From the NCBI GenBank assembly GCA_963681505.1, contig OY811972.1:1601432-1665431 (forward strand): 64,000 nucleotides of DNA. Direction: 5' to 3'. Both the position numbers and the translations under genes were made by a program. The DNA is from Eunapius fragilis. Lineage: Eukaryota > Porifera > Demospongiae > Spongillida > Spongillidae. Shown here one piece after another: positions 51,701-63,379 of the stretch (position 1 is the first letter of the stretch; each line of letters starts with the position of its first letter). The notes beneath the pieces were generated by a model, which worked only from the letters and a program-made list of their open reading frames with translations, did not search any database and was not told the origin of the DNA.

Positions 51701-54700
51701 TCATGCATGGTCATTGAAATGTTTCTCATTTCTGACAGTAGCAACTGTTCAAATTAATCATGGAATAGGTGTCCCACAGTTATCATCCAGTGCCTTCAAT
51801 ATTAACCAGACAACTAAACCTGCTAACCAAATTTACTTGTACACAGTTGACGTGAACAGGTAATAATACACACGAGTCCAGCATCTAAGTAGATGCTCAA
51901 CCGCGTGTATATACATCATTGAAGTCATGAGCAAACTTACAGTGTGGAGAGAACAATGCCATAGAAGACGTTCTTTGCAAGTACCTCTATCGGGTTGTAG
52001 TCAAGGTCAAGGTCTTGCAAGTGACTCAAGCTCAAGACACTGAAGGATTTCTGATCCATTGTTTGAATGCTGCAAGACCGAAGTGATCTGCAAACAAGTA
52101 AAAAATACAACATCCTATGATGGCGTTAATACAAGCTTTGATTTTAGCATGTCACAATACTTTAATAATTAAGCAGCTCATGTATCAAACTATAATGTCC
52201 TATACTGTGGCATGTTTGATAAGCATTGAAACGTTAGTAAATAAAACTTGAAATGATATTTTCACACATAGAAAAATAATTTACGTACAATGATGTGACT
52301 GATGGCAAGTTCTGAAAGAACGCAGCATTTAAATGAGAAAATCGGTTTCCATCCAAAGTGCTGAATGTAAGACCATTTCACAAAATAAAACAATGGTATT
52401 TTTAGGTAGAGGATAGCACAAATATGCAAGCCAACCACCTCAAAAATAATGTACAAGCATTATCCTTCAGAGTGGAGACATCTATACACCAGAGGAAGAT
52501 ACAAGTGCAACCACAAATGTACACTATACAAAGACCTGCCTGCTACCTGTTAGTGTGTTCTTTATTATTAATTGCTACATGTACTTCAAGTAACTTACAG
52601 CTTTTAAAGATATCCAAAATTCTTCTTATTCAGTGCTTTGCGGAGGATGGTCCCATTGGACAAGTTGCAGTAGGACAAATCACTGCACAGATGGCAGAAG
52701 AACATATATCATTGATTGGGACAAGAACATATCTTATTGACTGGTCCCAGAACAGATAAAATTAGTTCTGTATTATAGTTATCACTGCACAATTGGTTAT
52801 GGTTCCATTTTTTTTTAATACTCATTTCACATCATATGTTCTAAACAACATCATTACATCTGCTTTGTTCATTAACTTACAGTTCCCGTATGCCCTTCAC
52901 GTTCTTAAAAGCAGTTCCAGTCAGTGTCTCAAATGGGTTGTGGTCAAGGTACCTAGATAAAGATTGGGTGCATGGGTGGCTTTGAAACGTCTTTGATTAA
53001 CATGAATGAAAGTGTACCAATGTAATTCCCTTTTATACAATCCCCCAGTGGGTGCTGTTATACTATTATGTCTTTAAATCTCACTGCAGCACTTACAGTG
53101 CTTGTATTTGTGTAGTCTTTCTCAGAGCTGCTGATGGTACCATTGATAAATTATTATGAGACAAGTCACTAAGGAGAGGAGGCGGAAAGTCACAGCAAAA
53201 AGAAATACAAACACAGGAAGGCTGATTATTAATTGTAAATGTTATACAGAGCCCCATATGTTCCATTAAATCAAACAGGAAAAAAATGCCCCCAATCACC
53301 TGCTGCACAGTGATGTCATTAGGGATGTGCAATGGACAGGTAAAAATAGTTGCACATTACTACTTTAATAGCAGCAAGATAGTTATCACTGCATAAGGCC
53401 CAGGCATTGTCACTTTAGCAATAAAAGCAACACAACACTGATCACCGAAGCACAAGGATATACATGTAGCACTGTGCAAATGATTTGTTATACGATAGCG
53501 TATTCTATAGCGTATATTCGAATATACCCCTTAAATATACGCACCTGCGTATAGAACCATATACACGGGTGCGTATATTGAAATATAATCGATCACGTGA
53601 CATTCATGGTCGCTTAGCAAGCCTTTGAATTCACTTTGTGGCTATCTTGTCGGTCACCGTATACTAAGCGCTTCATATTCCGTGTATTTGTCCTACTCCC
53701 ACCCCCACCCCTCGTTCCCGATTCAATTTAGAATCCAATTGAAATTTTAATAATTTGCACAAGTACAACAGAACAACAAACAGTCCGAGGTGACATCCAG
53801 CATAACTTCGTTCCAAGTCGCCTGTACAGAACAACTGTAAATTCTTATCGTCAAAATTATTTAACTCACCGCATATGTATCCTTTGCAAACTGTCGTGTT
53901 GATACAAGACAGATTGAAATGAAAACGAAATTGGCAACGCTTACCTTTTAGTCACGTTTCATCTAGCAAATTGTGAACAGTTGGGAAAGGTCAAGGAGGT
54001 TAAATGCTTACCGGACCTGTCAGCAACAAATCACGATGAAACAGTCTGATAATACCCGACTTGTCAAAGTGTCCGGATTCGCCCAACACGTAGCCAGTTA
54101 CACGAACAACTTTAGACAAATGGACGAGTATAGCAGCACTTCGCAAAACAAGAAATGACATACCCTTTCCTACCGTGCGTTGTGCCGGTTTCGGTTGCTC
54201 AACAGGAACACTTGGGACATGCCAAACTGGTGCAAATAGTCAGGGGTGATTAGCAACACTATTTCTCGTCAACTTAGTCTTACCATTCAAACAATACGCT
54301 GATCTCAAGAGTCCATTTTCAGAGTCTTCGCATTAAAAGCAATCAACACGCGGCAATGGAATAGCCCGCCTAAAATTTACAAGTCACGTGCGGTAAGCAA
54401 ATCACATTCCTAATTGGAGCAGCCCTATACCATCGCTCATGTCAGAAAGAGCACCAAAGATCGTCACCAACACAATGAATCATAGCATGTCTGTTACCAT
54501 GCAAGGAAGCGATGGCACCTCGATGAGATTTCTGGAGAACCCGAAATCATATTTACTAGCCTAAGGATCTGACATTGTGGAAACTAATTACTTCTAAAGT
54601 TTATTTGTATAAATGCAATATCCGCTGTATACATAATTTAGTATACAGCTAACATGCGATCATGTACCAGTACAATACATATATACTCACGCTCGCAAGT

Positions 54701-57700
54701 GGCTGTGGTAAAAAATTTGATAGGGGATAGCTTCGAGTAACCAGTACGTATACATACATGGAGTGCTCCATTCGTCGACCGATAGTGGCTATAGCTTGAC
54801 TTTTGTTCGCTAAAAGGATGCTAAAATGACCATGTCAGCATCTGTAAACAAGTATGATTATAGGACAAGGTACGGTTTTAACCGGACCACTTATTCCCCG
54901 AGGGAAGAAAAAACAGTTGTGACCCCCTGACGTATGCATTAACCGGCCCTCCCATACCGGCCATATATAGTTATAACCAGAGCACTTACTATAGTGTGGC
55001 TACACTAGCCTGTAAGATGAGAAGAGCATTTTAGCTGTGGCCAATGAATTTGCAAGTGTAATAAGCGCACAACGGGTTAATATTGCTTGGTCATAACATT
55101 TTAATGGCTGCCTATGTAAACTGTGACGCAAGTGCGGTTGTGTATTCGTGAAATATACTACAGTACGTCGTATATTTCAAATGTACTGATCCGGCGTATA
55201 TTTCAAGTATAGTCCAAAGTATACAGTATCGTATAACAAACTATTTGCACAGTGTAGGATGTAGTGTGTGCGAAGGGAATTTGTAAGTTATATCGATCTG
55301 TATAGTTAGACTTCGATTTTGCGATCGAATTCCACACTGAATCAGTGGCGTTCAGGATATCAGGTCAGGCCTGATATAAGAAAAATTGGGAGGGGGGGGG
55401 GGGGGGGGGGGGGGGGGTTGCTGTCTGCTTCTGGTCCGATAAGAAAAGTGGGGCCTTCGTTTGGCACACAGCAAATACACTGTATGTTATCGTCAATAAT
55501 CATCGTGTTGGGTTCCGTTTATACTGCATGCGCAGGGTCAAAATCAATTTTTGATTTCATAGATGCTTAAAGCACACCTGCGTATAAGATACTGTTCTGT
55601 CAATCATGCGATCATTTTACAAGTGATTTTAAATCAATTATGAAATCAATCGCGGTCTTTGACATGTGCTGACTGTCGCATGCAAGGCGGTGTAGGTTAT
55701 TAACGTGTAAGGATTTGAAAAATTCCCACAAGTATATACACACAAGAATTTGAATATGCACGGTTGGTAGTACGATATAAAAATACTCACTGGTGTATCG
55801 AAAACGTGCTTATATAAACGGTGACGCTTGCGGATTACAATATACTACTCCGGCGTGCATGTATTCGCAAAAATATACGGTAATGATAAAACTAACGTTT
55901 GCACTGTGGTGCCTATAAAAACAGTGACGTATTCGACACTTGCGGATTCTTGAATATACGCAGGCTTATACTACTCAGGTGTATATTTTGGGTATTCTTC
56001 AAATATACGCAAAAATATACAGTATCGTAAAACTAACCTTTTGCAGTGCGGTGCCTATATAAACAGTGACGTAATTAACACATGCGTATTCTTGAATATA
56101 CGCCGTCGTATACTTAAAATATACTACACACGCGTATATTTTGAGTATTCTTCAATATACGCAAAAATATACAGTATCGTATAACTAACTTTTTGCACTG
56201 TGTAGCTTTCTTACAGCATTTTAAGGTTAAGTTGCCAGAATGCATCTTTGGGTATCCTTGACAGTCTGTTCTGTGACAGCACACTGTAATATATATTTGC
56301 AAGCAGATGTATGTGCATAGATGTGTGTTCATGTGTGTGCACAATTTTACATAGGTATCAACAATAAATATACTTGTGCTTGATCTAAAATCTGGTCTAA
56401 AGTTCTTAATTGGCACGTTTGTAATGCAATTTTAAATTATTATGCATTTGAATCTGCTCATCTCTAGACATTGTCTCATTGGACAGTGCTATTTTCCAGG
56501 TGACAAAAATTGCTCTATTCATAATCTTATTAAATATCACTTTGTTCACCACCTCTAAGTGCTGGCACACAACTCATACAGCCACTTTGATCATGAAGGC
56601 CAACCACACCCAGTACACAGAAGCCAGTACATCTGTCGCATTCCTCACTCAATCAACCTAATAGACACATACTCTCCCACACAAGTGCATACACACCCTC
56701 AACAGAGGCTGTAGTTATGAACATTTTTACTCTCAGTACCAAATCTATTTTAAAGTGCATGCCTGTGTGAAGTCTACCACATCACATAGTACCACACAAC
56801 TGGTCAAAGCCTCACCCATATTGGATAGTCACTTACATCCTCTGTAAGACAGGCATCATAGCAAAGACTCCATTTTGAATGCTGGTAATTTGGTTATTAC
56901 CAAGGTCTCTATTTCAGTGTATGTGTCATGAATGCATTCATGAATGTGGGTAGGAGAAAGGCACACATCCTAACCGCACCATCAGACATGACACACCCAT
57001 GAAATAGAACAGAAGCTGACACATTAAGACATGCACAAAACACATGCACACACACACACATGCACACGCACACACACATGCACACACATAAACACGCACA
57101 AAACACATGCACACACACACAAGGTACGTTATTTTTTCAGTCAAGGTGATATATATGAAGTATTTATTTCCCGTCTGCATACATACTCATATGCTATAGA
57201 TTTCACAATTCAATGCTAATGCTTTCTCCTTATGTGTTGCACTAGGTACCACTACTATTCTTAACCATAGTCATGTATCCAGCTATTCTACGCCACCTCC
57301 CCAAACTATTGCACCATGCCAAAGTTTGCAAAATAGGAAGCAAGTGATTCGGTAACATGTACTTGAGTATAGGTCTTACTAAATAGGATTAATTTAAAGT
57401 AGGCAATATCTACAGTATGAGTAGCCAAGCTCAGTCAGTTTTTATCAATCAGGGAGGGTTTGGGTTACAACTAGCAAGGTGACAAATACTTTCTATTCAC
57501 ACAAATGTCCCCCCAAACCAAATCAACCCATCCCCCCCCTAAGCACAAATATGAACTCACATATGTACCAATGACTTTGCTGTGCTAATCAGAGAACTTG
57601 AAGACACATGTGTGATGTTATTCTTACTAAGATCCCTAGATTGTGGAAAGGGGAGGAGCGATATGCCATCAGATGAGTTCATCACATGATGGGAGGGCGG

Positions 57701-58499
57701 AGGTACCCTCATCAGATGATGAAAGGGTGGAGGTTACCCTCATCAGATGAGGGGGTGTGGGGACAGTGGAGGGGACACTTATCAAGTGAGGAGTACCATC
57801 TGGTCACACCTGTCTTGTCTACAGGCCTCCCACAAAATATTTTACATGTATTGGGTTTCCTAATACCACAACCTTGTTAGCACTTTAGACTAGTCTTCCC
57901 TTCTATATGCACACTGAAATAAAATAACATCCTGCCAATGTAAACACATCCTCCCTTCCCTCCTCCTTCACCCTCTTCCCTCTAGGTTTATCAGCGTGCC
58001 GATATAATATATTTGCCTAATGGTGTAAGGTATGTTGCATGTATACCAGTAATATGTTGACCGTTATTGGTCACATGACAGTACACTATGCATTGCATAC
58101 AGGGGCTTGGGCTTGTATGTATTATGCTGTTATCTCGCTCTCTCTCTCTCGCTGTCTCAACAAAGCCGTGCATGCTCGATTTTTAAAAATCGTGTAGAGG
58201 TGTTTTTTACTGTTAACAAATAGTTGCGTGCTCAGGCACACACTCAGCCAAGCATGCTGCATGGATATGCACACATATATAAACACAATCGTGTACATAA
58301 CTATACGCAAAAGAGCAACAACTATAGACCAGTTGTGGCGCGAACGTTTATCGTTGGGATGGCCTTATAAGGCCATAATAACGACGAACGTGTTAGCCGT
58401 GGGCGTCAATTTCGGCGGCCACTTTGGTGGGCAAAATGTACAGGTTATAGTATGGGCAATGGCGGATCCAGAGGGGGGCGGGGGGGGCACCGGGGGCAC

Positions 58500-58538
<39 letters not shown>

Positions 58539-59239
58539 TCTAATTATATTTCATAGTCGGGCAAAATAGCGTTTTAAATTGCATTTTGAATACAGCTATC
58601 AAAAGCGTATCCCCCTCCTGCACCCACCCCCTTTCGGTGAACCACGCCCATTTCGCACTTAATTCTAATTTTTCATTATTGGCGCCCCCCCCCCCCCCCC
58701 CCCCTTTCAAAATTCCTGGATCCGCCCCTGTATCGGCCAAAATTGAATGGTCAAGAGTTGTGTACAATTGGCTGAACAAATCTGTTCGAAAAGAATTGTG
58801 ACAGTTAAACATTCTAATGTCTTACCGATCGCTAACTTTTTCGAACCGATTTGTTCAGCCGATTGTACACAACTCCATTTTGGTCCATACACACCTGTAC
58901 ACTTTGCCCACCAAAATGGCCGCCGAAATTAACACCACGGCTTAACACCATACGGATAAACGTTCTCGCCGCAACTCGCAAAAACGGCCCATATATTATA
59001 AGCAACGCACGCATAGCAGAAATCCATGCATCTATAACTCACAAAATTCTAATCCACGAAGCGTTAGTGATGAAAGGTATATTCACCAACTTTCGAGACG
59101 AGCAGTTAACTCTGGCTGAAGAACACGAACACACATTGCATATCTCCGTCGAATCTCCGGATAGTGCTGCGCTCACTGTCAGCAACGCAAACGTGCCAAG
59201 GAACAGTAACCTTGTCAGAACGTCATTCTTAATCTGCAT
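42974..59239 (-). CDS. LGR-type leucine-rich-repeat G-protein-coupled receptor
   Basis: Seven exons join exactly in phase 2: 59,239-59,043; 56,908-56,837; 53,168-53,097; 52,952-52,881; 52,360-52,289; 52,087-51,941; 45,737-42,974. The product is about 1131 residues. Exon 1 gives a signal peptide (LLFLGTFALLTVSAAL) and the LRRNT cysteines (CNVCSCSSARVNC). Exons 2-5 are each 72 bp, one LRR apiece; exon 6 is two. Exon 7 encodes the other LRRs, a Cys-rich hinge with YPYHCCLWEE, and a rhodopsin-class 7TM (about 710-980). The 7TM has LGR hallmarks NLAFADFCLGIYL, WQKGPGC and NPLWYAI; ERV replaces ERW. No LDLa module was seen. LGRs bind peptide or glycoprotein ligands by the LRR ectodomain and signal through G proteins. 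Intron 6 is 6.2 kb and full of repeats. I found no alternative first exon. Confidence 0.9.
47027..47417 (-). repeat. 390-bp dispersed repeat, copy 2 (inverted)
   Basis: Reverse-complement partner of 33,985-34,370, in intron 6 of the LGR gene. It is 13 kb from copy 1 and very similar, including the terminal hairpins. The two copies could mediate inversion of the segment between them. Confidence 0.78.
47990..49030. repeat. GTGGTGATGTGGG minisatellite with 37-bp core
   Basis: About 1 kb of tandem words in intron 6 of the LGR gene. The regular part (48,541-48,720) has a 37-bp period of two half-units, GCAGTGGTGATGTGGGAGT and GTAGTGGTAATGTGGGGT. Flanks are irregular. Long His/Pro/Ser/Thr minus frames are repeat translations. 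Confidence 0.92.
49059..49199 (-). CDS. short acidic open frame, unassigned
   Basis: A 46-codon minus-strand frame from ATG at 49,199 reads MALDDEVFDSMNREEDF, then an Asp/Asn-rich stretch. It ends TAG just before the minisatellite; a neighbouring frame continues acidic (VEVEEDENEAD). Composition is protein-like, unlike the surrounding intron, and resembles acidic N-termini of some transposases. It has no recognised domain and may be the broken start of an element inserted in the LGR intron. Confidence 0.25.
   Translation of the reverse strand: MALDDEVFDSMNREEDFCVVNIDFNNASSDDNMDGAGQLEVMGTEG
49302..49362. repeat. mini-derivative of the CTAGCGTGTCCCGTGAAAAATCA element
   Basis: This 60-bp piece joins CTAGCGTGTCCCGTGAAAAA to GCGGACGTACGTACGTACGT. 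These are the two ends of the ~500-bp insertion at 61,498-62,014 in inverted orientation. It looks like an internally deleted copy. Confidence 0.5.
49545..49900. mobile_element. MITE family A copy 4, full length
   Basis: The best-preserved copy, about 350 bp. Long inverted arms span AGAAAGTTGGTGGGATATAG and AAGCAAGGAAACAAG, then TAATAGTCCTATATTTAGCA, with a 24-nt centre (AAAACAGCATATGCCTTAGTC region). It lies in intron 6 of the LGR gene. Confidence 0.88.
50431..51355. mobile_element. 920-bp foldback element in an LGR intron
   Basis: The two halves are imperfect inverted copies. Outer ends are GGGTCATTC and GAATGACCC. Inner matches include CCAATTTTGGTTCAGATTTA, GCCACGCTAC with ATCCATCGATGATAT, and AACATGTTTTATGCTTGGC. 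The centre lies near 50,800-50,890. No coding capacity. Transcribed with the host intron it would form a very long hairpin. Confidence 0.75.
53469..55260. mobile_element. candidate 1.8-kb TIR element, CACTGTGCAAA ends
   Basis: The left end reads CACTGTGCAAATGATTTGTT, then ATACGATAGCGTAT. The right end (55,225-55,258) carries the inverse, ATCGTATAACAAACTATTTG and CACAGTGTA. Both arms continue into GCGTATATT-rich words. The interior has no convincing transposase. It sits in intron 2 of the LGR gene. Confidence 0.5.
55385..55420. repeat. poly-G tract
   Basis: About 28 uninterrupted G residues near 55,391-55,418 in intron 2 of the LGR gene. Confidence 0.85.
55780..56207. repeat. tandem copies of the CACTGTGCAAA element end
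   Basis: Three related segments of about 120-150 bp (near 55,790-55,910, 55,920-56,045 and 56,050-56,207) share the order: AAACAGTGACG, then TTGAATATACGC, TATACTAC, AAAAATATACAGTATCGTA, TAACTAACTTTTTGCA. They match the right end at 55,130-55,260, so the terminal region of the element appears repeated. Confidence 0.6.
57040..57122. repeat. CA-rich microsatellite
   Basis: Interrupted CACA/TGCACACAC runs in intron 1 of the LGR gene. Confidence 0.85.
58336..58978. mobile_element. foldback element with a nested MITE
   Basis: The outer arms are 58,336-58,457 (GCGCGAACGTTTATC ... TTTCGGCGGCCACTTTGGTGG) and about 58,860-58,978 (the inverse). An inner hairpin spans about 58,758-58,875 (TGTACAATTGGCTGAACAAA and its inverse). 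The GGCGGATCC element at 58,459-58,730 interrupts the left arm. The element lies 65 bp from exon 1 of the LGR gene, in intron 1. Confidence 0.75.
58459..58730. mobile_element. GGCGGATCCAG MITE with long poly-C
   Basis: Bounded by GGCGGATCCAGAGG and CCTGGATCCGCCCCTG as terminal inverted repeats. It contains C runs of about 37 bp (58,501-58,537) and 20 bp (58,685-58,704). No coding capacity. The ends resemble hAT-type MITE termini (recalled). It is inserted into another foldback element. Confidence 0.72.
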
Positions 59240-61384
59240 CCTATATATTTTTGCAGCGAGAAGTGCACGTAATCGCTTTCTTCATTGTATTGACAATGAC
59301 CTACAGCATGGCAAGGTCCCTATAAATGTGCTTAGGTATCTTTCAGCACCAGAAGCAAGCGAGTTCCAGCAACGCAGTGAACATGCAGGATTAATTTTAT
59401 TTACGTTACGTCATCTTATTTATACGGTTGGGCATGTTACTTGCGGCTGGGAAAGCCGCTCATCGTCAGACAGAATTATATCGTATAAGGAAGAGCTCGA
59501 CGCAAATTTAATTCAAGGCACGGATAATTATAATTATGTATGATATCACTATGCTTGAGCTGAGTCACTGAAATGCATGAATCCAAACCAGGATACTATA
59601 TTTAGCACATTCTTGTTCTAAAATTATAGTGCATGGTGAGGAATTAATGGAAATCAAGTTTCTCTTGTCGAGAATGTTATTTGTATGTGCCACGGTCTTT
59701 TATAATTAGTTGCCTCACGCTGGGGCAGGCTCATAGGGTGCACATCCCAGTGCTCCGGTCAAGACTCGACACGGACATACTGATAAAAGTTGAAGTGGAC
59801 CTATAGAAACGTCGTATACCATAGATATCTATGGATGCGTCATTCAAGCAGCCACTTAGTCCGACAGAGATTATAAGCATGAATAACAAACATGGATATG
59901 CATCGTCCAATCAAGCAATAAAAGGTTAATTGTGAATATGACACGAGCGCTTTTTCACAAGCTGCGTTATTTTCACACCATGTACATGTACTATACTGTA
60001 GCGGTTTCGCACTGAAATATAATTATATACATTATATTAAGTCAGAGACAACGTTAACAGAATTATGCTTCATGGCGTCACATATATCGTTTTCTGGATA
60101 CTACCCCGGTGATCCCATAACTTCTAAAGCTGCTGAACGTGTAACTATCTCAAAATTTTGCTTTCAGCCGGATAGACTCAGTGACAATAGACAGACATGG
60201 AACTCACCAGAGCGCGTGTTATACATAGCCATGCAAACTTCTAAAGGTATACCACTGTTTTGTCAGCAAGCTAAGAATAATATGAGAGTTGCTTGGAGAC
60301 CGACACTTCTTATAGAGATAAATGAAACCCTAAACTTCTCATGCCATGCATCCCTTCTTAAAGAGTCTGACACAGTAACAAGAGCTGGCCATCTGTCAAC
60401 CTCAACACCACATGCCCACTCCTGGTAATTAAGAGCAGTACCTTCACCAGATCTGTGTCTTTAATTTCCTTAGTACTGAGGACCTTAAGCTTTGTACAAA
60501 TGGGTGCGTAGCAGCTAGGCTTGCCACTCTTTGATACAAACAGTGCTTGTCCTAGCTGCTCTTCTTCATTGGATGCCTAGTACAGCAGGGCATGAAATAG
60601 GGTGTGTTTTGGCTTTACTAAAGGTTGCTCTGCCTAGCCGACATAGTTGCCCCGAACTGGTCTCACTCTGTCTCACTTTGCCAATTTTGAATAAATGAGG
60701 CAGTTAACCAAGTCACTAGCATTAAATCCTTTCCCTGAATCCATCCTTTCAATATGGCTGTATTGATATCTTCAGCATTCCCTCTGTGTTCTTTCTCCAG
60801 TGGTCAATAATGGCTCCAGTATCATCCTCCAACGGTATGTACCAAAGTCAAGTTGAAATACTTCGCTACAACATGTGTGACAATCTTCAGGTCTAACAGG
60901 TTGCGCAATGTTGGTGGTTCTGTTTGGGGAGTACAATATAATTATCAACATTTATTGGAACAGACTGGACTATACATCTTAGGATGTCCCTCATATCATG
61001 CACCAGTGAGTGGAGATCTCATGCACCGTTCCTCATGCAATACATGGTACAAGACACACACTGACCTGCCAACTGTGGCAATTCTTGAGTTAGACATTCT
61101 AACAAGGGCTGACGGGCAGTGTTCTGTAAGGAGAGACCAAAGAATGAGAATTGCCTAACTTCATTTCCCATTTCTCAATGACCAGGCATACATGAAGTAT
61201 ATTTGTTTCATGCAGGACTATTAGCCAACAGCTGCAAAGCTCTGTAACAGTATCAGCTTATGATCTATAGAAGTACTATACCACATTATACCTGCTCTGT
61301 TAGGAAGACGAAAGTTCTTCAGATGTTAGAGTAAACAAAATGGTGGTATTTGCATGGCAGAAAGCAAATAAGAGTAATTTAACC
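59240..61384. other. upstream flank of the LGR gene, no gene recognised
   Basis: Contains the presumed promoter of the minus-strand LGR gene. The plus-strand frames at 60,072-60,428 and 60,853-61,158 are open but show no motif, signal peptide or splice pattern I can identify. The 230-codon plus frame ending at 59,543 is antisense to LGR exon 1. Confidence 0.45.
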
Positions 61385-62140
61385 CCTATATTTAATAAAA
61401 ACATTCTCTATAAGAAAGGTAATGGCATATAGCAATAGTGATGTAAAAAGGAAGGAAACAAGGGTCTAATGTATAATAGTCCTGTATTTTGCATCTTCTA
61501 ATACTATAATTTTCCAACGTACGTACGTACGTCCGCGCAACTCATTTATATACTCGGCCTAGCACTTATTGGTTGCTAGGCATGTACGCGTACCTAGCTA
61601 CCAATAGGAACGACCACCTTCCACACAAAAGGCGGTCGCAATGACAGCTGGTTTCCACTTCACATTTAATATCTAAATTTTTTTCAATATTTCATGAATT
61701 CAAAGTGGGGGGGGGGGACCGCATAAGTGCCGAAAGAATAAATGAAACGCTATATTGTGGCTCACTCTCAAGTCTCATCGCACAGGCCGAGAACATGTAG
61801 TTACTATCTGAAATTGCGCGGGCATGTTATAGAGGTTGCGTAGTAACCGTATGTTAGAATAGGTGATAGATTATATCAGTATGCAACATTTGGTAAAACA
61901 GCCGGTAAAAAAAGAGGAGCTAGGAGGTAGACCAACTGTTCATCTGGCAAATGAATAGCGAGACGAATAATCAGCCCGTGATTTTTCACGGGGACACGCT
62001 AGTGCAAACATAATGTGCGAAATATAGGACTATTACATTTCCCCTTCTTATTAGACTCTAGTTTACTTCCTTTTTACACCACTATTGCCTTCCAATTCTA
62101 TATAATGTTTTTTATTACTTGTTTCATCTGTTTTTAATTT
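61385..62140. mobile_element. MITE family A copy 5, split by an insertion
   Basis: The left half (61,385-61,497) and right half (62,015-62,140) are inverted arms of the family. They are separated by about 515 bp that starts TTTTCCAACGTACGTACGTA and ends TTTTTCACGGGGACACGCTAG. The inserted DNA holds a palindrome around TAGGCATGTACGCGTACCTA and a short poly-G near 61,706. Confidence 0.65.
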
Positions 62141-63370
62141 CTTCATCAGATGAGATTTAGTAACTAGATAAGACCATTTAATTTACATCAGTGACAAGAC
62201 AATACAACAAAACAATAGGTTTGTCTGACATTGCTATGCTGTGTCATGTCTTTGGCCACTCGCCCTTGAGGGCTGTCCAAATAGAAATAAGTGACCCAGT
62301 TGCAGACCAACAGGGCAATGGACTGTGGGGGGAACAACACTGCGTGAGAACACCTCCCCCTTGTCTATCACAGACTGAACAACTATACAAGTGACCCTAA
62401 AAATAACTAGTGAGACAACATCATCTCTAGGTCTGCCTGCTGTACAGAGCATGCCATTTGCAGTGTACAACAATAACTTCTACTAATTTGGTATTACAGA
62501 ATAAATTAATTAAAAACATAAGCACTATAAATAACTAAAAGTCACAGCAAGTGTTTGGTGAGACACATCTGGCCAAAATTGCCCTGGCATTCTGCCTCAT
62601 GAGGGTGAGGCTGAGGCGACTGTAGATGCCCGACATCAGAGGTCGACAAAGTTGAGTGGCTACCTTTTTGGATATGGCCAAAAGTACATTGATGGCTTCA
62701 TTGCCCCATCCCCCATATATATCTTATAATTTGGCCTCCACATATATAAAGTGCTCTTATTCTGTGTGGGAGGGCATTATATAGTTTCCATTCTTATACT
62801 GATATAGCTAGGTAGTAAATGTTACAACGTCTGATCACACACAGGGCCATAGCCAGACGGGGGTCATAACCAAAGGAACCCGTCAAATTGGTATTAAAAT
62901 CTGATTTTACTAGTTATTTTACTTGGTCCTTGTCACAAATGTAGGGAACTAGCTCTGCATGTTCAATTTCAGTAATGAGCAACTTCTCTGGACAGTTATT
63001 CCATGTGTGCACATTTATTATAGCAAAACATGTAACACATGCATTTTGCCACTGTCCTGGACAAGCAATGCTTTCATTTATATCCATGGCTAATTCACTT
63101 ATAAGGTTTTTATTTTTAACTCCGTGATAAATAGTTTAATTGAATTCTCTGTGCGCAATGAGAGGGCATGTCAGAATTTAAAATTTGCAATCTTGAAAAA
63201 AAGTTAGATCCCTTTCTGCTGCAAAATCTGGATAATCTAAACGTTACGCATTTCAATGCACATCACCACTATCAAACCATTATCATATCTTAAAGCAAAT
63301 TTGAGGCATTAAAAGTTGTTCTGAAGAATGCAATAGCTGGGGAAATGTATGTGTATTAACAGAGAATTTT
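62141..63370. other. no gene recognised
   Basis: The frame at 62,234-62,394 reads DPVADQQGNGLWGEQHC in one phase, but I cannot assign it. Otherwise the region is AT-rich and non-coding by eye. Confidence 0.4.
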
Positions 63371-63379
63371 TGGTGTCAT

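Noticed and set aside
58851-59543. 230-codon plus-strand ORF
   Set aside because: It is antisense to the signal peptide/LRRNT exon of the LGR gene and runs through the arms of a foldback element. No domain is seen.
62191-62394. Open frame reading GHSPLRAVQIEISDPVADQQGNG
   Set aside because: It looked faintly like a CAP-Gly/CYLD-type stretch, but no conserved core or neighbouring exons could be found.
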